Shown in pieces: positions 39,060 to 48,913 of a stretch of 64,000 nt of DNA. A model generated the notes under the pieces. That model was not told the DNA's origin. It was given only the letters and a program-made list of their open reading frames with translations, and did no database searches. Made by a program: the position numbers and the translations under genes. Where the stretch lies: the NCBI GenBank assembly GCA_035771165.1, contig JAWNZC010000088.1, forward strand, positions 3,385,001 through 3,449,000, in the 5' to 3' direction. Numbering within the stretch: position 1 is the stretch's first letter; each line of letters starts with the position of its first letter. The DNA is from Paragorgia papillata. Its lineage: Eukaryota; Cnidaria; Anthozoa; Scleralcyonacea; Coralliidae.

Positions 39060-39087
39060 TGTTAAGAAGACAGTTGTCTTCTTAACA
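39060..39087. repeat. Perfect palindrome TGTTAAGAAGACAG...
   Basis: A 28-bp perfect palindrome in the intron before HECT exon 39400; centre CAGTTG/CAACTG-like. No function assigned. Confidence 0.6.
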
Positions 39088-40189
39088 CTTTGTCTGTCAA
39101 CTGTTTTTAGAAACATTTATCTTTCTAATTGTTTATATTACACTAGTTAATGTTCCTGTACACCTGTCCTGGAAATAAGGAGGCATTTAACTTGCACTTA
39201 GTTCAAAATAATGTTGTTTGAAGCACTGCATCCCAAGGCTTTTTTTTTATCCTAACAGCTAATGCCCTGATTAAGTGGCCTGTTTCTTTAGAAACTAGCA
39301 GAACACTCGCCTTCTTCCCTTCAGGAAATTGGCAGTCTATGCACTGTATTCTTACAGTGACATACTGTGACTGGACCTTCGGATTCTCATTTGTGTAGGT
39401 TTAAGCATTCTTCAAAATGGAAAACTTCCCCAGTTTATGTCTGAAGACATCACAAATGGCATTTTTAACATCAACAATACATCACCCTGCCTGGTTAATT
39501 TGAGAAAAGGTCTACAAAAAGTTGGTATATTTCAGGTAATAAGAACATTCACATTATTTCATTGTTTGCTTATCTAGATGTACACGCACATGCTATAGAA
39601 TAAAACTCTTCTTCTTCTAGCATTTTCTAATTTTTTAAAAATGCATTTATTTTATATTTTGTCATTTTCTACATTTTCTAGATTTGTGAGCAAATGCAAT
39701 CACTCCAAGAAATTTTCAAACCAAACCCGGCATCTGTCCTCACCATCCGGAAACTGAATACATTGCTGATTCCACAATTTAGTCCTGTGGGCTCTAACAA
39801 AAGGCGGTATGAGACCGCTGTTTATACTGCATTCTGCAAGTACATCAGAGAAGTTGCTGGTATGTATTTTGCTTAAAATGTTTCTTGCCAGTGTTACAAT
39901 GCTTATTGGGTTGTTATTTGCTTTATAAGGTGGAAGAAGAGGCAACATTACATTGGCCCACATCCTGCAGTTTGGAACAGGATGTGATGAAGAACCATTG
40001 TTAGGGTTCAAGTTGGCACCATCTATTAGATTTAGTGAAGTAACCACTTCATTCATACCTATGGCCAATACTTGCATAAATGCAATGACATTGCCATGTA
40101 CATCAAATAACACACAGCTGCCATCTAACGAAGAACTTTGGAATTTCTATGATTATGCATTTTTAAATTCTTATTTTGGAAATTTGTAG

Positions 40190-41296
40190 GTAAACAGTGT
40201 ACATGGGGCATGGCAACAATTTCTTTTTATTTTTTGAGAAGTTGAGCTAAATTTGCTTAACAATCTGATTGCTCATAATACTGTATTTTGTTATGAGAAT
40301 TCAGATATTACAGTTAGAAATGCTGCAACACTTTCAGTAATGTTGTATTTCTACTGCACATTTTTGCCTGGATTATGTGTTATAAATATTTTTGTTTGTC
40401 ATGCTACATGTCATAATATGTAAGGACATTCTGTAAAAGTATCAGAAAACAGACACATTTGTGTGCTGTTTAGTTGAAAATATCTTGTTTTATTATTGAT
40501 AAAGACACCTCAAAGTATCATGTGGGTGTACATGTACAGTACTTGTACTGACAAAAAGACATACCATATTTTCTCCATTAAGTCTTATCTTTCGATTAAG
40601 CTTTTTAAACTCTTCACTAATAATCCACCATTAAGTAAAGGTAAAAAATACACCCCCTCCCTCCATTAACAAAGCACCCAAAAGTTTAAAAATACTTTGT
40701 CTCCAATTATGGAGAATGAATTGAAGCTGTCAAAGTTTTGAAGCTTGGCATGGTGATGTTTTAATAAATCAAACCAAACGTTTGCGGTTATACACCATGT
40801 TTATTTTTACAAAAAACTTGTTTAATCGAGCTATTTGTAAAAATAGACATAGTGTATAACCGCAAACGTTTGGTTTAATTATAAATTGAAGCTGGTTTAA
40901 GATTGTTTTTCCTTACTCTGACTTAGAATATTAAAAAGCTCTCTCCATCTATAAAAACTCAACTCGCTAAAAAACCTCCCCTTGAATGGTCTTAAATTGA
41001 TACATGTTAGATGTAAGCCTGGACAAGCCCAATGAGCTTAATGAAGTAAAATTAATATGGTATATTTTATTTATTTCAACATTTATTGTTTCATTTAATG
41101 TTGAAAAATGTTAAAGTTTTGTTAATATACTTTAAAATGCAACAGGAAAGAGACATGTTAGGGTTTAAACATTTTAAAGTCATATAAAGACATCCCCTGT
41201 AAAACTCAACAGAAAGAGACATTTGGGTTTCGTCTACAGTTTTTGAAAATGTATTGTTTAATGTTTATTGATCTACATTAAATACTGTACTTCAAT
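40190..41296. other. Gap between the convergent HECT and integrase genes of transposon A
   Basis: Non-coding. Holds the 40771-40876 hairpin element. Otherwise AT-rich with no recognisable gene. Confidence 0.5.
40771..40876. mobile_element. Fold-back MITE, about 106 bp
   Basis: Arms of about 39 bp starting AAACCAAACGTTTGCGGTTA, with two or three mismatches, around a 27-bp centre. Typical of small hairpin MITEs; the family is unknown. Confidence 0.65.
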
Positions 41297-42661
41297 CTAT
41301 TGCGTATGCCTTTTAATAATTTCAAGAGCTAACAAGTAGTTTTCTATTCTATAGTTAGTTGTACTTGGTACTATAGAATCAAGCTCCAATTTACAATTGT
41401 CACTAAGTTCAAGCAAGGGTGGTGAAAAAATTGGTCGACCAGTTTCTTCCCAAGCTTCACTAGGGTCAACCACACCCTCCACTCCATATTCTTGAACTTC
41501 ATCTACCAACAGATTAAGTCCAACAGGATTCTGAACTTGCCCAGCTATCCATAATCTTAGGGGACTTGACCTGGTTGAACGCATTCGATTATTTGACCAT
41601 GCTTTTTGCCACATTTGTAGCTTGCTATTTATCTCACTCAGGTATGCATGATGCAGAGCAGCGATGTGTTGATCATTTAATGGGTCAAGTAAGTTTTGAT
41701 CCTCCAAAAAATAAAACAAGTGGTAGTAATAGCTCAGAACACCTTGAAAAACATCCCTCCACAACCTCTCAATCCGCTGGTTGTGTGTGCTGCGACCAGT
41801 GATTATGCTTCCACGATCAGTCCCTCTCTTTTCAATCATGTAATCTGCAATACGGACATTTTCTAAACCTTTATCCGTTCTAACTCTACTTGGTAAACCA
41901 TATCCAGAAACTGAATTTACAAAACATGAGAGCAGAGTTTCGGCCTTGTTGTTATTAGTGCAGACCAACATGACAGGCAAACGACTAAATCCATCAATTC
42001 CGCCAACAACAATGAAATTCCATCTGACCAGTTTATGCTTTGTGTCTACGTGCCATAGTTGATTAGGTCCCTTCACGTTGTACACTCTGCGATGCAGTCT
42101 TCCTTTCTTCCTGTTTTCAACACCGTGCCCGTCCACCCTGTGGATAGAATCTCGTAACCTCATTCTCTGCAGTTTTATACCCTTCTGTTGGAGTAAATGC
42201 TTGAACAGTCCCTCACCGCAAAACGGAAATTCTTTTGCAATGTCACTTGCGTAGATATCTAACTGATCGTCTGAAATATCCGAAAAGTTAAGTTTACTCA
42301 GACCGTAACATCGCATTCGGCGGTAAATGGTGCTCTCTGATACTGAAAACATCGTTGCAACTTCGGCGATCGTGAAATCTTCCTCAAGATAACTTTGGAG
42401 TACTTCTTTAGGAATTTCGTACTTGCAATGACCAAATTCGTCTTGGCTCATTACAGGTTTACCACTTCCATATTTAGTGCATTCAATCTTCAACGCCATT
42501 ATTTCACTGTTGTCATGCAAACCTAATCGATTAAAGTCGTATAAGGAAAGCTTACAGACTATATCTGGACTGATCTTTTCTTCTTTAAAGCGCTCGCTCA
42601 GATTGCGAAGCTTAAGTTTTTCCAAAACAATCGACATTGCCGACGAAGACGCCATTTTCAA
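41297..42661 (-). CDS. SAM-domain DDE integrase/transposase of transposon A
   Basis: 454 residues, open and intronless. Residues 8-65 form a SAM-like domain (IVLEKLKLRNLSERFKEEKI, then LYDFNRLGL). Residues 90-120 are a helix-turn-helix (FTIAEVATMFSVSESTIYRR). The core has D206 in QLWHVDTKHK, D263 in RVRTDKGLEN and E298 in HNQRIERLWRDVF. Clearly homologous to the 26730 protein from the helix-turn-helix onward, but with a different N-terminal domain. The start may be 42661 or Met3 at 42655. The coding start is only about 75 bp from the minisatellite TIR. Confidence 0.85.
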   Translation of the reverse strand: MKMASSSAMSIVLEKLKLRNLSERFKEEKISPDIVCKLSLYDFNRLGLHDNSEIMALKIECTKYGSGKPVMSQDEFGHCKYEIPKEVLQSYLEEDFTIAEVATMFSVSESTIYRRMRCYGLSKLNFSDISDDQLDIYASDIAKEFPFCGEGLFKHLLQQKGIKLQRMRLRDSIHRVDGHGVENRKKGRLHRRVYNVKGPNQLWHVDTKHKLVRWNFIVVGGIDGFSRLPVMLVCTNNNKAETLLSCFVNSVSGYGLPSRVRTDKGLENVRIADYMIEKRGTDRGSIITGRSTHNQRIERLWRDVFQGVLSYYYHLFYFLEDQNLLDPLNDQHIAALHHAYLSEINSKLQMWQKAWSNNRMRSTRSSPLRLWIAGQVQNPVGLNLLVDEVQEYGVEGVVDPSEAWEETGRPIFSPPLLELSDNCKLELDSIVPSTTNYRIENYLLALEIIKRHTQ

Positions 42662-42737
42662 TTTTGGAATCGGGCTAGTTTCCAGGTTTTTTCATACACT
42701 GGGCACCATATAATGAAATTACAGCAAACGTTTTTAC

Positions 42738-43075
42738 ATATAAAGAAGTAAGCACCGCATATAATGTTGTTAGCACCGCATGTAAAGAAGTAAGCACCGC
42801 ATGTAATGTTGTTAGCACCGCATGTAAAGAAGTAAGCACCGCATATAATGTTGTTAGCACCGCATGTAATGTTGTTAGCACCGCATGTAAAGAAGTAAGC
42901 ACCGCATGTAATGAAGTAAGCACCGCATGTAATGTTGTTAGCACCGCATGTAATGAAGTAAGCACCGCATATAATGAAGTAAGCACCGCATATAATGTTG
43001 CAAGCACAGTATGTAATGTTGTAAGTACAGCATATAATGTAAATTAACCACTGAAGACAGTCCTGGCTTTCCATA
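42738..43075 (-). repeat. Transposon A right TIR with 21-bp minisatellite
   Basis: Mirror of the left TIR; about thirteen 21-bp units then the unique terminus (42990-43075), which is nearly identical to 26046-26130. Homology ends after ACTTCTTTATAT, as at 34462 on the left. Confidence 0.9.
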
Positions 43076-43081
43076 CTGTTC
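43076..43081 (+). repeat. Target site duplication (right) of transposon A, CTGTTC
   Basis: Exact copy of 26040-26045. Confidence 0.93.
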
Positions 43082-43471
43082 GCTTTTTGTAATTCTTGTA
43101 TGGTACCATTCCCCATCCATATTTTTGGAAACCTACCATCTGACTTATCACGTGATTTACCATATGAATTATCACGTGACTTACCCTCTGAATTATCATG
43201 TGACTTACCATCTGAATTATCACGTGACTTACCCTCTGAATTATCACGTGACTCATCCCTTGTGTTTATGAATTCAGGGTCACGTATACTGATCTTGTAC
43301 CCATCATCCTTGATGAACCAGACAACCACCTCACCATCGTCGTCAATAGTAAATTGAAATCGTGAGACGTCCGCATGGGGATAGTCTTTAAACAACTTCG
43401 CTTTCCTCCTCTCAATGAGGACGTTGTCTTTTGGTTTATTGATTGTCAGATAGTTACTGTAGTTATCAATG
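43082..43471 (-). pseudogene. Older Polinton virion-associated protein relic, N-terminal part (piece 1 of 3)
   Basis: The minus-strand frame from about 43470 contains FKDYPHADVSRFQFTIDDDG, matching LEKYPNADVSRFIFSIW of the intact 15210 protein. It then runs through an eight-residue repeat (RDNSEGKS type, 24-bp DNA unit, 43138-43258) that the intact protein lacks, and ends at transposon A. The 5' end of the gene is lost at about 43472, where different sequence starts. Confidence 0.75.
43138..43258 (-). repeat. 24-bp minisatellite GAATTATCACGTGACTTACC...
   Basis: Five units of a 24-bp repeat with small changes, in frame with the relic gene. Confidence 0.85.
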
Positions 43472-45400
43472 TGACTACCGCTGACCTGTCAGCGGGAGCC
43501 ACAATGTCGGCGTGATCTTGCTTGATTGATTGATTGAGTGAGTGCTTGTCTTGGACCTCACTTACGTCATACTCATGCAGTATTCGACACGATCGCTATA
43601 TAATTTCGCTATATAGTCGAGAAGATCGCCATTGATCGCCAGGTATTCGGGAAGTACTCGAGTTGTTTTCGTGGCCTCGTGGGGAATAAACTAAAGTGAA
43701 TCACAGTTTGATTTTTGAAAAGTGTTAATTATATTACTTTGGAAATCTTTTCTTCTTGGAGCGGTTTCTGTCATTGATCAGTTTATACAAGGTAAGAAAT
43801 AGTTTCAAAACTGTGACGTTGTTTATCTTATATACTATATACAAAATCTATAAATACTCGATCGGATCTCAAAGCCAACCTCGTACTTTGGTACTTATAG
43901 CAGTACTAGAAATATTCAGCTTATAATGTTCGCTAGAAGTTGGGCCTTCAACTGTGTCTTGTTTTAAAGCTCTTCTTTTATCGAAGAAATTGTCAATATT
44001 ACTGATAAAATCGCTTTATGAATTTAAGTTTAATTTTGGTTGAATTGTGTGTTGTGCTCACTGGTCAGTGACTCATCACTCATGTTTATACTGCATGTAC
44101 ATGTAAGTATATATCATACACTATTAAGAGTGAGAAATGTGTTTCAACCAACTTTGAGCTAGGTGTTTTGATATTAGATCAAATACAACTTTTGAGTGTT
44201 TCAAGATCAAACAAATCAGGAAATGAATCAGTTGTCAAATGAATTAGTATTTTAAGATAAGTTTGAGGTCAAAGTTAAGCTTAATCTATCCATAGTTAAT
44301 AGAAAATATACATGGTTTGGAAGCTCAACAAAAGTCATTGTTTTTTGTTTTTGTTCAGGTTTGGAAATTTTTGCACTTTCACGGTTACTGAACATATTGT
44401 GTTTTCTGTATAATGAAGCAATCATCCAATAGCAACGTTTGGGTTCAATCACTCAACCGTACTGTTTAAATATTAATAAACCTAAAACAAAGGATTTGGC
44501 ACCTTCATGTACCTTTCAACATGAATCGTAGCTTGATTGTTAACCGCTTTGAAGTTTGCCAGGTTTCCAAACCATGTATATTTTCTAATAACTATGATCT
44601 ATCCAAGTGTTTGATCACATATCAAACCTTTGTCTCGCTAATGATATTGTTATGTGTTTGGTTTATGAATTATTAATGAGTTTGAGAAGTATATATCACA
44701 GTGCCCTGTATTTAAACTATATACATGTATATAAGAAATTTATGCAGACAAAATATATTGGCTGTTTTACAAACCTTGACTTGGTGCTTTGTTTACTTGT
44801 TTTAGGTGTTGTTCAATATCTTGTATAATGAAATTAAGAAACCAAAGTTTGTGCACACCAGAGCTGCAACAGCAGTCTGACCACAGAATAGTAGATACAC
44901 CAGAAGTCTGACTCTTGTGAAAGTACTAAAATATTCTATGATCTGGTGTCTAAGTGTCACTCAATTGTACATTTTGATAAATTGTTGAAAAGCTATCGTG
45001 AACTGTTGGGAAACTTAAAGCCTTGAATATGTTGAAAGCCTTGAAATGAAGAAATATATCTGTTGAAACTACAATACTTAGTATTGTTGTACTGTCTTAT
45101 TTAAAATACTAGCAGAATCACAAAATATTAGTGATGTCATGTACATTACACTTGAACGCCATTGACAGCATATTTATGACCTGGCATGTTCTGTGCTTAA
45201 CAGCAGTAGTCACATGTACGCATTGCGTACCTATTTTTAAAATAAGGGTCTGACACTTTCACACTTGTATTTCCAAGGTATAATCGAAGCCCATGTAGGT
45301 CGAAATAAACCGACGGGTGGCCCGTATCATCTTGATCATGCATATGGATACTTCTTAGGAAAACTGTCCATCTTTTTATAATATACCGTATATTATATAT
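43472..45400. other. Possible solo LTR or foreign segment in the older Polinton, plus non-coding sequence
   Basis: The relic gene breaks at TGTGACTACCGCTG (43470). The following 320 bp carry direct CGCTATAT repeats and AATAAA at 43684-43689, which would fit an LTR starting with TG, but I find neither a clear end nor a target duplication. 43800-45190 is AT-rich without genes apart from the MITE at 44291. A minus-strand frame at 45487-45197 has no recognised match. Confidence 0.35.
44291..44596. mobile_element. hAT-like MITE, 306 bp
   Basis: TIRs of about 30 bp starting CATAGTTAATAGAAAATATA, with duplication ATCTATC (44284-44290 and 44597-44603). Extending to 8 bp gives one mismatch. No coding capacity. 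Confidence 0.75.
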
Positions 45401-45981
45401 AATGCGAAAATTTACTGTTTTAATTAATGGTCCATTAAAGGTAATCGACCTACAAGAACCCATATTGACAAGTATGGATAACCCCAATATTTTACTGAGA
45501 AAGGGCGTATATAATGTGGGAGCTGTACAACGTGTCCAGTAGTGAAGGCAACAATTATGTTCTCAACAAACGGCATAACAATTTCCTGGGTAAGGGATAT
45601 TATACGTTCCAAGACTACAAAACTATTCTTGAGTCAAATATTGGTGTATCGTTAGTCTTGCACAAGCCTGAAGCCAAATGCACAATGACGCTTGATGGAT
45701 TAACAACTATAGTCTTACATCAGAATCTAGAGTCACTTCTTGGATTTGGAAGCAACCACGGGCTAAAGTATCTGCGGGTCAAATGCAATATTATTGACCA
45801 ATCACTTAATATTGAGAACGGTAAAAGGAGCAACGTTCTGGTTAGTTTGCCGGTAACTTCCACCCAACCGCTATTTGGTACTACCCAGACATTCCGCGAC
45901 ATTGAATCGAAGGTCGCAGTGAACACAGGGGCCATCAACCAATTAGAATTTCATGTGACAGATCAGATGGAAAACCAGTAA
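45401..45981 (+). pseudogene. Older Polinton penton-like protein relic
   Basis: Begins at ATG 45401 (MRKFTVLINGPLKVIDL), shifts frame near 45510, then continues in an open frame to 45981 with GLKYLRVKC and LPVTSTQPLFGTTQTFRDIE, matching the intact penton-like protein at 19667-20305. The two copies differ strongly, so they derive from different Polinton lineages. Confidence 0.75.
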
Positions 45982-46027
45982 CTGAGTTCGGTAGCATCCT
46001 GTTGGAATTGTATATAATGTAAATTAT

Positions 46028-46550
46028 ATGGATGAAGACATAGAATTCGAACAAGGGTTGAGGGACATATACTATAATCCATCAACTGAGAGACTTTATC
46101 AAAAAGCATTAAATGATGGACTCAACGTAAGTAGAAAACAGGTTGAAGAGTGGTTAACATCACAGGATACATACACAAGATACAAACCCATCATAAGAAA
46201 GCATAAATTTAGACAAACATGTGTGAACTAGATATGGGTAAATATAAGAATCAAAATAAAAGATATTATTGGATACTAACGGCTATTGAGATCCTTAGCA
46301 GATACGCGTTCGCTATCCCAGTTAATAGAAAAGACACCAGTAACATGACTAAGGCTGTGAGGAACTTCTGAAACTGTTTAAGGACCGTTTTGGCGCTTAT
46401 CCACAGTTAGCTCAGTTTGATGATGGTAAGGAATTCTACAATATTGGTGTGAAAACCTTATTGGAAAAACACGGAGTTAAGTACTTTTCCACTCTATCAG
46501 ATAAGAAAGCAGCAGTCGTAGAGCGTTTCAACAGAACCCTTAACTGCTAT
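46028..46550 (+). pseudogene. Older Polinton integrase relic, truncated
   Basis: ATG 46028 opens a frame with LRDIYYNPSTERLYQKAL and VEEWLTSQDTYTRYKP, homologous to the N-terminus of the intact integrase. After TAG at about 46229 the homology goes on in other frames: ILTAIEILSRYAF-like at 46270, AQFDDGKEFYN-like at 46410 (second Asp) and VERFNRTL-like at 46520 (Glu). It ends in a TA microsatellite at about 46556. At least two frameshifts; not functional. Confidence 0.8.
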
Positions 46551-47017
46551 GTGGTATTTATATATATATATATATATATAATATTTACCTGAATTTTAAC
46601 ATTTTTTATTTGATGGCTACATGTCTACATGTACAGTATCAGTATGTAGTACGTACATCACACTTTTAGCAAAATATACATTTATACAATCTAGCTGTGC
46701 TCATAGTGAAGTGGAATCTACAGTGTAACTGTCTAGTAGAATCTCGTAAATGATTAACCAGATAGTACTATAGCTGACCTCTTGGAATCATGAAACTTCA
46801 TGGAAAAAGTGTTTTTATGTAGTTGTCTGAATTTGACTGTAAATTAGTGATGGATAGACAAAGTTGAAAATACTCAACATCTTGTTCACACTTAATACAT
46901 CAAAGGAAGGATATGACACATGAGCTTATTTTCAGGCCATAAAATAACAGGTACAGTACACAGTATGTGACATGTTCGGTGCATACATGTGTTATATACA
47001 TGTTACATACTGTGGTT
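46551..47017. other. Non-coding gap with TA microsatellite
   Basis: (TA)n at 46557-46580, then AT-rich sequence with many TACATGTA palindromes. No gene seen. Confidence 0.5.
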
Positions 47018-47026
47018 ACTGATTCA
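47018..47026 (+). repeat. MULE target duplication (left), ACTGATTCA
   Basis: The 9-bp sequence repeats exactly at 55964-55972, as expected for Mutator-like elements. Confidence 0.93.
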
Positions 47027-47310
47027 CGGCGGGGGTAATTTGCAGAATGCAGAAGTGCAGAATGCGACTGCAGTATATTAGGTCAGCGGACGACAAACAC
47101 GTGCGGGTAATAATTCCATGTCCTAAATAACCCAGGTACTTCATGAAAGCCTGACCCCAACACACACCCTAACCTAAGGCGAAAAATTCGTGAAAATAGG
47201 ACATGGATTTATAACCCACGTGCGCGCGTTGTCAAGATGGCTGATAGCTCGGAGATATTGGAAGTGAACGAGAGGTAAACCTAATTTATTCATTCTTTAT
47301 TTCGTTTAAT
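47027..47310 (+). repeat. MULE left TIR (contains first coding exon and a MITE)
   Basis: Matches 55785-55963 in reverse complement after removing the 113-bp MITE and its 6-bp duplication. The remaining length difference equals two extra GCAGAAT units at the right end. The TIR includes ATG 47237 and the first exon. Confidence 0.9.
47105..47217. mobile_element. 113-bp MITE inside the MULE TIR
   Basis: Ends GGGTAATAATTCCATGTCC / GGACATGGATTTATAACCC, duplication ACGTGC (47099-47104 and 47218-47223). Absent from the right TIR, so it inserted after the MULE. Confidence 0.85.
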
Positions 47311-47968
47311 TTAATCTTTGCTCCTTTGTAGCACATAGGTAAACCTTTTGTTTTTACTTTGTCTGTTTTTCTTTTAAATAGCAGTGATCACGATCTTGAA
47401 AATAGTCAAAATGAGACAGACTCAACTCACTCAAGCAGTACAGTCAATCCATTCAAGAGGTAAGACTTATTAAACTATTAAGCTTAAGTATTGTTAAATT
47501 CGTATTGATCAAGTCGATTTAGCAACAAACACTATGCGAGCAAAATCCAAATCGTTGTGTGGACTTGAGATAATTTGTGTAATTGTGTTGTTGTGTGCTG
47601 CATGTTTTCATTTAAGTGGATGGGAGAATATACTGGCGCATGTTTCCCTAGAAAATAAGAAAATTTACAAACTTGTGCGTTTCTGAACGGGTATTTCATT
47701 CATTTTGAGGGCACTGTTCTCATATTTTCAGGCACTGTGCTATGTGGGATTTAATGTCACATGGTTTTCCCAAATTTATTGCTTGCTTAATGCACTAAAA
47801 TTGAATGGATTATTAATAGCATACAAGGAAAACTTTCATGAGAATGCATCTGATTAAGGTTAGCCACTGATCTATTGGAACATGTAGTTAATCTGATGCA
47901 ATCTAAAGCAGTTTGTGGCCACTGATAAAAAATTGGGGGGCACAATCCCTTGCTTTCAACATCTCTTA

Positions 47969-48913
47969 TGCTTCAGTCATTTGAGACCACGACCTCCGGG
48001 ACATAGTGGGGAATTTAACATTTCCCAAGTGTTAAAAAACATAAATTTCCCCACCCCTGGGGAAAAGTGGTCTGTTAAAACCCCAATATTTCCGAATTTA
48101 TATGGCTGACCAGTATTCTATTTCCAATCAGGGCCTTTTTTAAGGATTTTCCTGTGGGGGGCCATTCCCAAAAAGGGAGTCTTTTAGGGGGTTCGGGGGC
48201 ATGCCTCCCCCTGGAAATTTTTGAAATTTAGAGTCTCGGAAATACCGTTTCCTGCATTCTGAGGGGTGATTTTTAAGAACACTGAAGGTCATAAAATGTC
48301 ATAAAAACTAGTTAAAATACAACACATTTCTGACTGTTTCGCTTTGTGTCAGAACTCATCAGCTTGTTCACTTTCAAATATAATTTGGAAAATTTTGGGA
48401 GGAACTTTAAAAAGAGTTTTCGTCACCACATATTCTTATCAAAATAAAAACTGTTTAACTAATATAAAGATTTATCTATACCTGTTTATCTATAATAAAT
48501 ATCTATGGCAATAGCCTGAGTCCTGAGCTTTTCCTGGAGCAGAAAGGGACTTACTGGGGGGGGGGGGGGAAATCAATTTGGGGGGGGACTCAAGGAGGAA
48601 CTGGGGGGATTATATAGACATATAAAATAGTTCAAAACGCATGCACATACCTCTCTATAAACTCGTGATTTTCGAATGAACTTGGTAGTCGGTTCCAGTC
48701 CTTCACGTTAAATCTCCACTAAAGATCCCCCGCCATATTTCAGGTAATGGCTGTTAAATCCCCACTCAATGCCCCTGGTTATAAAAACTATTGTTAATTC
48801 CACGGCCCCCTGGGGATAACACGTCGTTAAATTGTGTTAAATCCCCGCTTTAGCCGCGTTAATTCCCTGCTATGTCCCGGGTCGGGGGGCCATGGTCTCA
48901 AATGACTGAAGCA
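47969..48913. mobile_element. Non-autonomous PIF/Harbinger-like element in a MULE intron, 945 bp
   Basis: TIRs TGCTTCAGTCATTTGAGACC/GGTCTCAAATGACTGAAGCA, 3-bp duplication TTA (47966-47968, 48914-48916). The TTA duplication fits Harbinger. The interior is GC-skewed with G-runs (48552-48590) and has no transposase. Confidence 0.75.

Larger units (their letters stand above)
36615..40189 (+). pseudogene. SAM-HECT ubiquitin ligase-like gene of transposon A, multi-exon, with a stop and a frameshift
   Basis: The first exon starts MEKILEEVGLSTLLQRFMEE, a SAM-like domain (residues 1-55), then a basic linker and the block TWTVQVICLADRQ. An in-frame TAG at 36998-37000 interrupts it, after which the same frame continues to about 37935 through EQPINNR repeats. 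A second frame change near 37935 leads into the HECT domain. HECT exons: to 38198, 38475-38607, 39400-39537, 39682-39859, 39930-40189, all GT-AG. Motifs: YGGPRRKFFRLVLLEIK (N-lobe), a catalytic-Cys context ANTCINAMTLPC, and Phe at -4 (YFGNL). The domain is homologous to that of transposon B, which has no introns there. The stop and frameshift suggest recent decay or assembly errors. Confidence 0.7.
26046..43075. mobile_element. HECT-carrying DDE transposon A (outer), 17 kb including nested insertions
   Basis: Ends TATGGAAAGCCAGG...CCTGGCTTTCCATA, 6-bp target duplication, TIRs that contain a 21-bp minisatellite. Its own genes appear to be a SAM-HECT gene (36615-40189, +) and a SAM-integrase gene (41297-42661, -), convergent. 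Contains transposon B inserted into the left TIR and a tyrosine recombinase gene (34740-36086). The TA-pyrimidine ends and 6-bp duplication fit what I recall of the IS3EU superfamily; this is not verified. Confidence 0.85.

Noticed and set aside
42738..43258. CRISPR-like array
   Set aside because: Units are contiguous 21- or 24-bp repeats without unique spacers, in a eukaryotic transposon end.
45197..45487. Minus-strand ORF as an older Polinton gene
   Set aside because: No similarity to any gene of the intact element; overlaps the start of the penton relic on the other strand.
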